Assembly (NCBI GenBank): GCA_900757595.1
Contig: CAAEOL010000049.1
Location: forward strand, 1-18,105
Length of the DNA: 18,105 nt
Direction of reading: 5' to 3'
Source: an uncultured Collinsella sp.
Lineage (GTDB): Bacteria > Actinomycetota > Coriobacteriia > Coriobacteriales > Coriobacteriaceae
The first letter of the stretch is position 1. Each line of letters begins with the position of its first letter. The position numbers and the translations under genes were made by a program. Positions 6,849 to 14,089 of the stretch are shown here, one piece after another. Below the pieces are notes generated by a model, which did not search any database, was not told where the DNA came from, and saw only the letters and a list, made by a program, of their open reading frames with translations.

Positions 6849-7780
6849 TGGCCGAGGGGACCTTCGAGCTGCATCCGGGTGACGCGTTGTATCCCGAGAC
6901 TGTTTTGGAGCTTTCTGATGTTCCCCAGACGCTCTATGTGCGCGGCAACCCCGAGGTGCTTTCGACGCCTGCGCTCTCCATCATCGGCGCGCGCAAGGCC
7001 TCGCCGTATGGTCTTGCCGTGGCAGAGCTTGCGGCAAAGGTGGCGGTCGAGGCGGGAGTGACGGTTGTTTCGGGCGGCGCGGTCGGTTGTGACCAGGCCT
7101 CGGGTTGGGCTGCGGTCAACGCCGGCGGCAAACACGTCGTGGTGCTGGGGACGGGTGCCGACGTGGTCTACCCGCGTTCGATTGCGGGGCTTATTACGCG
7201 CACGCTCGATACGGGTGGCGCGGTCGTGTCGATATCCCCGTGGGGCATGGGTCCGCGCAAGTTTGCCTTTCCACGCCGCAATCGCGTGATCGCGGCACTG
7301 TCACAAGCCCTCTTTGTATCCGAGGCAGGTATGCCTTCCGGGACGTTTTCTACAGCCGAGGCTGCTATGGATTTGGGGCGCGAACTTCTTGCCGTGCCGG
7401 GGTCGATCCTATCGCCCGAGTCGCGTGGCACGAATTACCTCATTGCGAACGGGGCCTGCTGCATCATCGACGAGGAATCTATCGAGATGGCTATCTCACG
7501 CATCTACGGCACCCTGCGCTACTCGCGCCCCGATGCGCCCGGCATTGCCGACCTGGATCCAACACAGCAGACCGTGATGCATGCGCTCATCGCCTCTCCG
7601 CTCAAGGTCGACGACATCGCGGCGCTTGTCTCGCTCGATGCCGTCGGAGTGCTCAAGCTCTTGGGTTCGCTTGAGCTCGAGGGGCTTATTGAGCGCATGA
7701 TGGATGGAAGGTATGCGCCCTCCAAGTTTGCCCTTCACGCCCAGACACCCTTCGGTCACAATGGAAAACGTGTCAATTAG
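6848..7780 (+). CDS. dprA: DNA-processing protein DprA/Smf
   Basis: DprA binds incoming single-stranded DNA and loads RecA during natural transformation; homologues are also common in species not known to be competent. The 310-residue product has the Rossmann-like DprA domain: IIGARKASPYG near 45-55, SGGAVGCDQAS at 75-85, FPRRNRV at 141-147, the SGTFSTAEAA segment, and AVPGSILSPESRGTNYLIANGA. A winged-helix domain follows from about 245. Two motifs are off consensus: GAR replaces the usual GTR/GSR, and GCDQASGWAA replaces the usual GIDxxAHxxAL. ATG 6848 overlaps the comM stop and has AAGGAGGG seven bases upstream; the longer in-frame extension back to 6689 lies inside comM and is not used. 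It precedes trmFO by 14 bp and is probably in the same transcript. Confidence 0.95.
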   Translation: MAEGTFELHPGDALYPETVLELSDVPQTLYVRGNPEVLSTPALSIIGARKASPYGLAVAELAAKVAVEAGVTVVSGGAVGCDQASGWAAVNAGGKHVVVLGTGADVVYPRSIAGLITRTLDTGGAVVSISPWGMGPRKFAFPRRNRVIAALSQALFVSEAGMPSGTFSTAEAAMDLGRELLAVPGSILSPESRGTNYLIANGACCIIDEESIEMAISRIYGTLRYSRPDAPGIADLDPTQQTVMHALIASPLKVDDIAALVSLDAVGVLKLLGSLELEGLIERMMDGRYAPSKFALHAQTPFGHNGKRVN

Positions 7781-7794
7781 AAAGGTGTTTGCAG

Positions 7795-9132
7795 ATGCTG
7801 TTTGATCAGGTGACGGTTATCGGTGGCGGTCTGGCGGGTTCGGAATGCGCGATCCAGCTGGCAGACCGCGGGTTTGCCGTAAAGCTGTGCGAGATGCGCC
7901 CCCAGGTGAGCTCCCCGGCCCACCATACCGATCAACTGGCAGAGCTCGTCTGCTCCAATTCGTTTAAGTCGACCCGTCCGGATTCCGCGGCTGGTTTGCT
8001 GAAAGCTGAGCTTGAGCGCATGGGCTCGGTCCTGCTCGATTGCGCCCATCGCGCGGCTGTTCCCGCCGGTGGCGCCTTGGCGGTCGACCGCGTCAAGTTT
8101 TCCGAGCTTGTCGAGGCCGAGGTTGCCGCCCGTCCCAATATCGAGATCATTCATGGCGAGGTCACGCAGATTCCCGAGGGCCATGTGGTCATTGCCGCTG
8201 GCCCCTTGTGCTCGCCGGCACTGAGCGAAGAGGTCATGAAGCTCGTCGGTGGCGACGCCCTTGCGTTCTTCGATGCCGCGGCGCCGATCGTCGATGCCTC
8301 CACGCTCGATATGGACGTGCTGTTCTCGCAGTCGCGCTACGAGGAACAGGGGAGCGGCGACTATCTCAACGCTCCACTCAATAAGGAGGAGTACGAGGCT
8401 TTTATCGAGGCGCTTACCACGGCCGACCGCGTGGTGCTCAAGGACTTTGAGGGCGGCGATCTGTTCCAGGCATGCCAGCCTGCCGAGGAGGTTGCGCGCA
8501 CCGGCAAGGACGCCATTCGCTTTGGCGCCATGAAGCCCGTCGGCCTCACCGACCCGCGTACCGGACGTCGCCCCTGGGCGGCGATTCAACTGCGTGCCGA
8601 GAACAAGGAGAAGACCGCCTATAACCTGGTGGGCTTCCAGACCAACCTGACCTTTGGCGAGCAGAAGCGCGTCTTCCATATGGTGCCGGGTCTGGAGAAC
8701 GCCGAGTTCTTCCGCTACGGTGTCATGCACCGCAATACCTTTGTCGACGCCCCGCACGTGCTCGATGGCACCTTTGCCGTACCCGGTACCGGCGTGCGCC
8801 TGGCCGGTCAGATCACCGGCACCGAGGGCTATATGGAGGCCGTGGCGACCGGTCTGCTCGCGGCGCTCAACACCTATGCCGAGGCTATCGGTGCCGCGGG
8901 CGTCGAGCTTCCTCGCGTGGGCGCCCTGGGTGCGCTCGTGGGCTATGCGACCGATCCGGCAACCGTGGGCTACCAGCCCATGCATGTCAATTTTGGCCTG
9001 GTGCCGCCACTCGAGGACGGCAAACGCCGCAGTAAGCGAGACCGCTACCAGGCTTATGCGGATCGCGCCCTCGAGGCCCTTGATGCCTACTTGGCCACGC
9101 GTTCCGACTTGTTTGGAGGCGACCGGTCATAG
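7795..9132 (+). CDS. trmFO: tRNA (uracil-54-C5) methyltransferase, folate/FAD-dependent
   Basis: TrmFO methylates U54 in the T-loop of tRNA, using methylene-tetrahydrofolate as carbon donor and FAD as reductant. The 445-residue product starts with the FAD-binding motif GGGLAGSE (10-17). It carries LVCSNSFKS with the cysteine at exactly residue 53, the position of catalytic Cys53 in the Bacillus enzyme, and a second cysteine at 227 in QACQPAEEVARTG matching Cys226. VGFQTNLTFGEQKRVF and GQITGTEGYMEA are also family hallmarks. ATG 7795 follows AAAGG (7781-7785) by nine bases; an in-frame TTG at 7789 is too close to it. The dprA-trmFO-xerC order is seen in other Gram-positive bacteria. The stop TAG overlaps the proposed ATA start of xerC. 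Confidence 0.97.
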   Translation: MLFDQVTVIGGGLAGSECAIQLADRGFAVKLCEMRPQVSSPAHHTDQLAELVCSNSFKSTRPDSAAGLLKAELERMGSVLLDCAHRAAVPAGGALAVDRVKFSELVEAEVAARPNIEIIHGEVTQIPEGHVVIAAGPLCSPALSEEVMKLVGGDALAFFDAAAPIVDASTLDMDVLFSQSRYEEQGSGDYLNAPLNKEEYEAFIEALTTADRVVLKDFEGGDLFQACQPAEEVARTGKDAIRFGAMKPVGLTDPRTGRRPWAAIQLRAENKEKTAYNLVGFQTNLTFGEQKRVFHMVPGLENAEFFRYGVMHRNTFVDAPHVLDGTFAVPGTGVRLAGQITGTEGYMEAVATGLLAALNTYAEAIGAAGVELPRVGALGALVGYATDPATVGYQPMHVNFGLVPPLEDGKRRSKRDRYQAYADRALEALDAYLATRSDLFGGDRS

Positions 9133-10049
9133 CCTTTGACCTGTACGATACCGTCGACTCGTTTATCGCCTACATCGCACGCGTCGAGGGGCTGTCTCCT
9201 AATACGGTGACTGCCTATGGATCGCGGTTGGAGCGCTTTGCTGCCTGGTGCGAGCGTGCGGGCGTCGATGCGCGTATGGCCGACGTGCGTGCCGTCCGCG
9301 CGTATTTGGCCGAGCTTTCGCGCGGGCAGGTGGCGCCTCGCACTCTTGCGGCACATTTGTCGGCTATTCGGTCGCTCTATCGTTGGATGGCTGCCGAGGG
9401 AATCGTGGAGGGCGATGCGGTCTCGGCGATTTCCTCGCCTAAGCTGCCGCGTGACCTGCCCGGGGTGCTGACGACCCAGCAGGTCGAGGCGCTGCTCCAA
9501 GCCCCCGACACCGCAACGTCCGCGGGACTGCGCGATGCGGCGATGCTCGAGCTACTTTATGCATCCGGCGCACGCATCTCAGAGCTTGCGGCGCTCAATG
9601 TGGAATCTATCTCATGGTCTGAGCGCACGCTGCGGCTATGGGGTAAGGGGAGCAAGGAGCGTATCGTTCCTCTGTATCGTCGCGCACTCGAGGCGACGCG
9701 CACCTATGTCGAGGAGGGGAGACCGGCGCTGCTTGCGCAGGCAAAGCGTCGCGATGCTGCAAACGGTCCCCATCCGCTGTTGATATCTGTGCGCGGCAAC
9801 CGCATGAGTGCTGCCATGCTCAGGCGACGGTTCCATATGTTGGCGACGCGTGCCGGCATTCCGGCCGACATCGCGCCGCATGCGATGCGCCATACCTTTG
9901 CGACCGACTTGCTCGAGGGCGGCGCGGACCTGCGCTCGGTTCAAGAGCTGCTGGGTCATGCGAGCCTGTCCACGACGCAGATCTACACGCATCTCACACC
10001 CGATCGGCTTAAGCGGGCTGTGGCTCAAGCCCATCCCCGCGGCGAATAG
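9129..10049 (+). CDS. xerC: Tyrosine recombinase XerC, apparent ATA start
   Basis: XerC acts with XerD at the dif site to resolve chromosome dimers. The reading frame encodes an N-terminal SAM-like core-binding domain followed by a complete catalytic domain: with the start at 9129 the residues are Arg149 (SGARISE), Lys173, His251 and Arg254 (HAMRH), His277 (LGHAS) and Tyr286 (IYTH). Conserved N-terminal sequence (FDLYDTVDSFIAYIARVEG) is read in frame from 9135, but no ATG, GTG or TTG lies between the in-frame stop at 9081 and the GTG at 9207. ATA 9129 has GGAGG (9115-9119) nine bases before it, overlaps the trmFO stop, and gives 306 residues, the normal XerC length. CTG 9141 lacks a ribosome site; GTG 9207 would delete 26 residues of the core-binding domain. 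Location after trmFO supports XerC over XerD. The product call is firm; the start is an inference. Confidence 0.93.
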   Translation: MAFDLYDTVDSFIAYIARVEGLSPNTVTAYGSRLERFAAWCERAGVDARMADVRAVRAYLAELSRGQVAPRTLAAHLSAIRSLYRWMAAEGIVEGDAVSAISSPKLPRDLPGVLTTQQVEALLQAPDTATSAGLRDAAMLELLYASGARISELAALNVESISWSERTLRLWGKGSKERIVPLYRRALEATRTYVEEGRPALLAQAKRRDAANGPHPLLISVRGNRMSAAMLRRRFHMLATRAGIPADIAPHAMRHTFATDLLEGGADLRSVQELLGHASLSTTQIYTHLTPDRLKRAVAQAHPRGE

Positions 10050-10098
10050 TGGCTGGGACGTCCCGCGCCGCGCTCAGGTGTGTGGTTTTGATTGCGGG

Positions 10099-10127
10099 TT
10101 GGCAGGAAGATGCATTCCTGCTATCAT
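10099..10127 (+). promoter_or_regulatory. rpsB-tsf promoter
   Basis: TTGGCA (10099-10104) and TATCAT (10122-10127) are spaced by exactly 17 bp, close to the housekeeping consensus. Transcription would start near 10134, leaving an untranslated leader of about 135 nt before rpsB. Confidence 0.75.
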
Positions 10128-10133
10128 TCATCG

Positions 10134-10268
10134 GGTTGCTTCACGGCAACAGGTTTTTATCACGCACGCGCGGCTACTTCATACCGTGGTGCCCGGGCTT
10201 TGGTAGCACATGTCCGGGTTGGTTTTGGAGGATGACCCCGCGCGGAGGCAAACCACAGGAGGTTTAAC
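10134..10268 (+). promoter_or_regulatory. Structured leader of rpsB
   Basis: The leader is long for a ribosomal protein gene and holds two overlapping stems that cannot form together: CCCGGG (10192-10197) with TCCGGG (10213-10218), or GTGC just before with GCAC near 10206. The ribosome site AGGAGG (10257-10262) lies downstream of them. S2 autoregulation through its leader is known in other bacteria; a similar role here is inference. Confidence 0.35.
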
Positions 10269-10997
10269 ATGGCTACCAAGATTAATATCCGCACCCTGCT
10301 CGAGGCCGGCTGCCACTTCGGTCACCAGACCCGTCGCTGGAACCCCAAGATGAAGCCGTTCATCTTCGGTGAGCGCAACGGCATCTACATCCTCGACCTC
10401 AAGCAGACCATCCTCGACGCCGATCAGGCCTACACCTTCGTCAAGAACGTCGCCAAGGGCGGCAATGTGCTGTTCGTCGGCACCAAGAAGCAGGCTCAGG
10501 AGGCCGTCAAGAACGCTGCTGAGCGCGCCAACATGCCTTACATCAACCAGCGTTGGCTCGGCGGCATGCTGACCAACTTCGTCACCATCCGCTCCCGCAT
10601 CAACCGCATGGAGGAGCTCGAGGCCATGGTCGAGGACGGCCGCATGGCAGTGCTCCCCAAGAAGGAGCAGGCTGTTCTCGGCAAGGAGCTCACCAAGCTC
10701 CAGACCAACCTCGGTGGTGCCCGCGACATGAAGGGTCTGCCCCAGGCTCTCTTCGTCATCGACACCAAGCGCGAGGAGAACGCCATCAAGGAGGCTCAGC
10801 GCCTGAACATCCCCGTCGTCGCTCTGATCGACACCAACTCCGATCCCGACGAGGTCGAGTACGGCATTCCCTGCAATGATGACGCTATCTCTGCTGTCAC
10901 CCTTATGTGCGAGCTCATGGCTGACGCCTGCCTCGCTGGCTCCGGCAAGGAGCAGGTCTCCGAGGCCGAGATGGCCGCTGAGCCCAAGGCCGAGTAA
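10269..10997 (+). CDS. rpsB: 30S ribosomal protein S2
   Basis: S2 joins late in 30S assembly at the head-body junction and helps recruit S1-like factors. The 242-residue product opens with the family's typical LLEAGCHFGHQTRRWNPKM and contains FVGTKKQAQEAV, NQRWLGGMLTNF, and the C-terminal ALIDTNSDPDEVEYGIPCND block. ATG 10269 follows a perfect AGGAGG by six bases. The gene precedes tsf by 45 bp with no terminator between, the almost universal rpsB-tsf operon. Codon choice is strongly biased toward C-ending codons, as expected for a highly expressed gene. Confidence 0.98.
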   Translation: MATKINIRTLLEAGCHFGHQTRRWNPKMKPFIFGERNGIYILDLKQTILDADQAYTFVKNVAKGGNVLFVGTKKQAQEAVKNAAERANMPYINQRWLGGMLTNFVTIRSRINRMEELEAMVEDGRMAVLPKKEQAVLGKELTKLQTNLGGARDMKGLPQALFVIDTKREENAIKEAQRLNIPVVALIDTNSDPDEVEYGIPCNDDAISAVTLMCELMADACLAGSGKEQVSEAEMAAEPKAE

Positions 10998-11042
10998 ATC
11001 AGTCTTAGTTAATTCTTTTTCATCTCTTTGAAAGGAACCACA

Positions 11043-11912
11043 ATGGCCCAGATTACCGCCGCTATGGTCAAGCAGCTCCGCGAGATGACCGACTCCCCGA
11101 TGATGGAGTGCAAGAAGGCTCTCGTCGAGGCTGACGGCGACATGGACGCCGCTGTCGACGTTCTGCGTAAGAACGGCCTCGCCAAGGCTGCCAAGAAGGC
11201 TGGCCGTGAGACCAACGAGGGCGCTGTCGCCGCGTTCGTCTCCGAGGATGGCAAGACCGGTGCTCTGCTCGAGCTCTCCTGCGAGACCGACTTCGTTGGC
11301 TCCAACGCCAAGTTCACCGGCTTTGCTTCTAAGGTCGCCGAGGTTGTCGCTACCACCGAGCCTGCTGACGTCGACGCTCTGCTCGAGAAGCCGATGGGCG
11401 AGGAGACCGTTTCCTCCGAGCTCACCGAGATGATTCACATCATGGGCGAGAACATGAAGATCTCCCGCTTCGCTGCCCGCAAGGCCGAGAACGGCGCGCT
11501 CGCTTCTTACATCCACATGGGTGGTAAGATCGGCGTCCTCGTCGAGTTTGCTTTCGAGAAGGCCGAGACCGCTCAGGCTGAGTCCTTCAAGGCCTTCGCT
11601 CACGACGTTGCCCTTCAGGTTGCCGCCGTCGCCCCGATCTGCGCTACCCGCGATCAGGTTCCGGCCGAGACCGTCGAGCACGAGAAGCAGATCTACATGG
11701 CTCAGGCTGCCGAGTCCGGCAAGCCCGAGGCTATCCAGGAGAAGATGGCTGTCGGCCGTCTGGAGAAGTTCTACAAGCAGTCCGTGCTCACCGAGCAGGA
11801 GTTCATCAAGGACAGCTCCCTCACCATCAAGAAGTACGCTGAGCAGGTCTCCAAGGAGCTTGGCGACACCATTACCGTCGTTGCCTTCGACCGTCTGGTC
11901 CGTGGCGAGTAA
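11043..11912 (+). CDS. tsf: Translation elongation factor Ts
   Basis: EF-Ts is the nucleotide exchange factor that releases GDP from EF-Tu. The 289-residue product has the N-terminal UBA-like helical domain with MVKQLREMTDSPMMECKKAL, then the core whose TDFV motif (82-85) contacts EF-Tu, and a C-terminal part ending in an ITVVAFDRLVRGE tail. ATG 11043 is chosen because AAAGGA (11031-11036) lies six bases before it; an in-frame TTG at 11028 lies upstream of that site. It is the second gene of the rpsB operon and is followed by a strong terminator. Confidence 0.98.
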   Translation: MAQITAAMVKQLREMTDSPMMECKKALVEADGDMDAAVDVLRKNGLAKAAKKAGRETNEGAVAAFVSEDGKTGALLELSCETDFVGSNAKFTGFASKVAEVVATTEPADVDALLEKPMGEETVSSELTEMIHIMGENMKISRFAARKAENGALASYIHMGGKIGVLVEFAFEKAETAQAESFKAFAHDVALQVAAVAPICATRDQVPAETVEHEKQIYMAQAAESGKPEAIQEKMAVGRLEKFYKQSVLTEQEFIKDSSLTIKKYAEQVSKELGDTITVVAFDRLVRGE

Positions 11913-11935
11913 ATAAGCTCTTGTAGCTGGTAATG

Positions 11936-11970
11936 AGCAGGCTGTGGGTTTTACTCACAGCCTGCTTTTT
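11936..11970 (+). terminator. Terminator after tsf
   Basis: AGCAGGCTGTG (11936-11946) pairs perfectly with CACAGCCTGCT (11956-11966), followed by a run of T. It ends the rpsB-tsf transcript just before the pyrH promoter. Confidence 0.92.
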
Positions 11971-11991
11971 CATGGCTCCCCGTTAAGCCTT

Positions 11992-12000
11992 TGTTATCAT
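11992..12000 (+). promoter_or_regulatory. Extended -10 promoter for the pyrH operon
   Basis: TG-T-TATCAT (11992-12000) fits an extended -10 element, 30 bp before the pyrH start and after the tsf terminator. No good -35 box is present, which is common for extended -10 promoters. It would drive at least pyrH-frr and probably the whole run to ispG, since gaps there are 25 bp or less. Confidence 0.5.
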
Positions 12001-12029
12001 ATTGAGAGTCTAATTAAAGGAGGATCGCT

Positions 12030-12752
12030 TTGTCCGACATCCGATATAAACGCGTGCTTCTTAAGCTTTCCGGCGAAGCACTGATGGGCGACGGCCAATA
12101 TGGCATCGACCCCAAGGTTACCGACCATCTTGCCAAGCAGGTCAAGGAGCTGCTCGCCGTTGGCCATGAGGTCGGCGTCGTTGTCGGCGGCGGCAATATT
12201 TTCCGTGGCATGGCCGGCGCTGCCGGTGGCATGGAGCGTGCTCAGGCCGACTACATGGGCATGCTGGCAACCGTTATGAACGCGCTCGCCCTGCAGGATG
12301 CCTTCGAGCACAACGATGTTCCCTGCCGCGTGATGAGCGCTATCCAGATGAACGAGATCTGCGAGCCCTATATTCGTCGCCGCGCTATCAACCATCTGTC
12401 CAAGGGCAACGTCGTCATCTTCGCTGCCGGTTCGGGCAATCCGTACTTTACGACCGACACCGCCGCGGCTCTTCGTGCGTGCGAGATCGGCGCCGAGATT
12501 CTGATTAAAGCCACCAAGGTTGACGGCATCTACGACAAGGATCCCGTCAAGTGCGCCGATGCCGTCCGTTTTGACAAGATTACCTATCACGAGGTTCTCG
12601 TTCGCGGCCTGCAGGTTATGGATTCCACGGCTACGGCCCTGTGCCAGGATAACCGTATGCCTATTTTGGTCCTCAACATCGATGGCGAGGACACCGTCAA
12701 GCGCGCGCTCGCGGGTGAGCCCGTCGGCACGCTCGTCTATCAGGAGGATTAA
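12030..12752 (+). CDS. pyrH: Uridylate kinase (UMP kinase)
   Basis: PyrH phosphorylates UMP to UDP in pyrimidine synthesis; the bacterial enzyme is a hexamer of the amino-acid-kinase fold, generally activated by GTP and inhibited by UTP. The 240-residue product has KRVLLKLSGEALMGD at the N-terminus, the GGGNIFRG glycine loop, and EILIKATKVDGIYDKDP near the nucleotide site, with the family's usual length. The start is TTG at 12030, with a near-perfect AAAGGAGG (12017-12024) five bases before it; there is no in-frame ATG until residue 19. It heads the operon with frr two bases downstream, the classic order after rpsB-tsf. Confidence 0.97.
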   Translation: MSDIRYKRVLLKLSGEALMGDGQYGIDPKVTDHLAKQVKELLAVGHEVGVVVGGGNIFRGMAGAAGGMERAQADYMGMLATVMNALALQDAFEHNDVPCRVMSAIQMNEICEPYIRRRAINHLSKGNVVIFAAGSGNPYFTTDTAAALRACEIGAEILIKATKVDGIYDKDPVKCADAVRFDKITYHEVLVRGLQVMDSTATALCQDNRMPILVLNIDGEDTVKRALAGEPVGTLVYQED

Positions 12753-12754
12753 GC

Positions 12755-13291
12755 ATGGCAGAAAACATCACCGCCCATATGGACAAGTCGCTCGAGTCCC
12801 TCAAGCATAACTTCTCCAAGGTCCGTACCGGTCGCGCCAACGCCAACATTCTGTCCGACATCACCGTTGATTATTACGGTGTCCCCACGCCGGTCACGCA
12901 GGTTGCCGCCGTCAAGACCCCCGAGGCTCACATGCTGCTCATCGAGCCGTGGGACAAGGCGCTCATCAACGCTATCGTCAAGGCCATCGGCGCTTCCGAT
13001 CTGGGCATTACCCCCAACTCCGATGGCACCGTCGTTCGTCTGCCGTTCCCGGCGCCCACTGAGGAGCGCCGTCGCGAGCTCGTCAAGGAGTGCCGCGAGT
13101 ACGCCGAGCAGGCCAAGGTGTCTATCCGTAACATCCGTCGCGACTTCAACAATAAGCTCGAGCGCGATGAGGAGCTCACCGAGGACGATGTCCGTCGCGA
13201 GCAGGCCAAGGTCCAGAAGCACACCGATGAGTATGTCGCCAAGGTCGAGGAGCTTCTGAAGGAAAAAGAAGCCGAGGTCATGGAGATCTAA
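12755..13291 (+). CDS. frr: Ribosome recycling factor
   Basis: RRF works with EF-G to split post-termination ribosomes. The 178-residue product is slightly short of the usual 185 but complete: the N-terminal helix with LESLKHNFSKVRTGRAN, the central domain containing VDYYGVPTPVTQVAAV and LGITPNSDGTVVRLPFP, and the long C-terminal helical hairpin with ERRRELVKECREYAEQAKV. ATG 12755 lies two bases after pyrH, with AGGAGG (12742-12747) inside the pyrH end. uppS follows one base after the stop, so translation of the three genes is likely coupled. Confidence 0.97.
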   Translation: MAENITAHMDKSLESLKHNFSKVRTGRANANILSDITVDYYGVPTPVTQVAAVKTPEAHMLLIEPWDKALINAIVKAIGASDLGITPNSDGTVVRLPFPAPTEERRRELVKECREYAEQAKVSIRNIRRDFNNKLERDEELTEDDVRREQAKVQKHTDEYVAKVEELLKEKEAEVMEI

Positions 13292-13292
13292 G

Positions 13293-14087
13293 GTGCAATA
13301 CGACGAGCATAAACTGGTCGAGTACTTTGCCGACGCCCCTGCGGGCGTCGGTTTTTCCGACCTTGACCTCAATAACATTCCGCACCATATCTCGTGCATC
13401 ATGGACGGCAACGGTCGTTGGGCCACGTCGCGCGGTCTTGCACGCACCGAGGGTCATAAGGCAGGTATCCTCTCGCTGCGCGAGATCATTACCGCCTGCG
13501 TGCGCCTGGGCGTCGACGTGCTTTCTGCCTATGCGTTTTCTACCGAAAACTGGAACCGTCCGCAGCATGAGGTCAACGTCTTGATGCATCTGTTTGCCAA
13601 GACGTTTATCGACGAGCTGCCGCTTCTTAAGCGCGAAAATGTGCGTGTTGTCTTTTTGGGCGACATTTCCGCGCTGCCCAAGAAGACCCGCGACGTTTTT
13701 GAACGCGGTCTTGCCGAGTGCGCCGATCACACCGGTATGACGCTGGCGCTTGCCGTCAACTACGGCGCGCGTGCCGAGATTACCCGCGCTGTCCGTCAGA
13801 TTGCACTCGACGCTGCCGCCGGTAAGATCGATCCTGCCGCAATTGATGACGACATGGTGGCTTCCCACCTCTATACTGCCGGCCTTCCCGATCCTGAGCT
13901 TGTGATTCGCACCTCTGGTGAGCTGCGCCTTTCGAACTATCTGCTGTGGCAGGTGGCTTATTCCGAATTCTACGTCACCGATACCTATTGGCCCGACTTT
14001 GATCGTTGGGGCCTTGTCGACGCCATTTTGGCCTATCAGGGCCGTGACCGTAGGTTTGGTGGACTGAGCAAGACCGAGGAGGCTTAA
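13293..14087 (+). CDS. uppS: Undecaprenyl diphosphate synthase (cis-prenyltransferase)
   Basis: UppS extends farnesyl diphosphate with isopentenyl units in the cis configuration, making the C55 carrier for peptidoglycan and other wall polymers. The 264-residue product shows the family signature HISCIMDGNGRWA, with the catalytic Asp38, then YAFSTENWNRP and the C-terminal RTSGELRLSNYLLWQ block with the diphosphate-binding arginine. About 15 extra residues precede the fold. The GTG start at 13293 has only a weak GGAGA upstream and probably relies on coupling to frr. Some actinomycetes use paralogues of other chain lengths, so the exact product length is not certain from sequence. Its C5 substrate comes from the MEP pathway, of which dxr and ispG lie downstream. 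Confidence 0.94.
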   Translation: MQYDEHKLVEYFADAPAGVGFSDLDLNNIPHHISCIMDGNGRWATSRGLARTEGHKAGILSLREIITACVRLGVDVLSAYAFSTENWNRPQHEVNVLMHLFAKTFIDELPLLKRENVRVVFLGDISALPKKTRDVFERGLAECADHTGMTLALAVNYGARAEITRAVRQIALDAAAGKIDPAAIDDDMVASHLYTAGLPDPELVIRTSGELRLSNYLLWQVAYSEFYVTDTYWPDFDRWGLVDAILAYQGRDRRFGGLSKTEEA

Positions 14088-14089
14088 TC

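Noticed and set aside
9129..10049. xerC as a phage or integron integrase marking a mobile element
   Set aside because: The protein has XerC length and motifs and sits in the conserved trmFO-xerC position with no att site, tRNA or phage genes nearby.
10049..10267. A 72-codon plus-strand frame between xerC and rpsB
   Set aside because: It runs through the rpsB promoter and leader, has no ribosome site, and ends just before the rpsB start; composition is unlike its neighbours.
10179..11681. A 500-codon minus-strand frame across rpsB and tsf
   Set aside because: It spans two certain genes and the gap between them, has a Leu/Gly/Asp-rich shadow composition, and no ribosome site; the same reasoning applies to the minus-strand frames at 3808-5292, 7777-8985 and 14788-16080.
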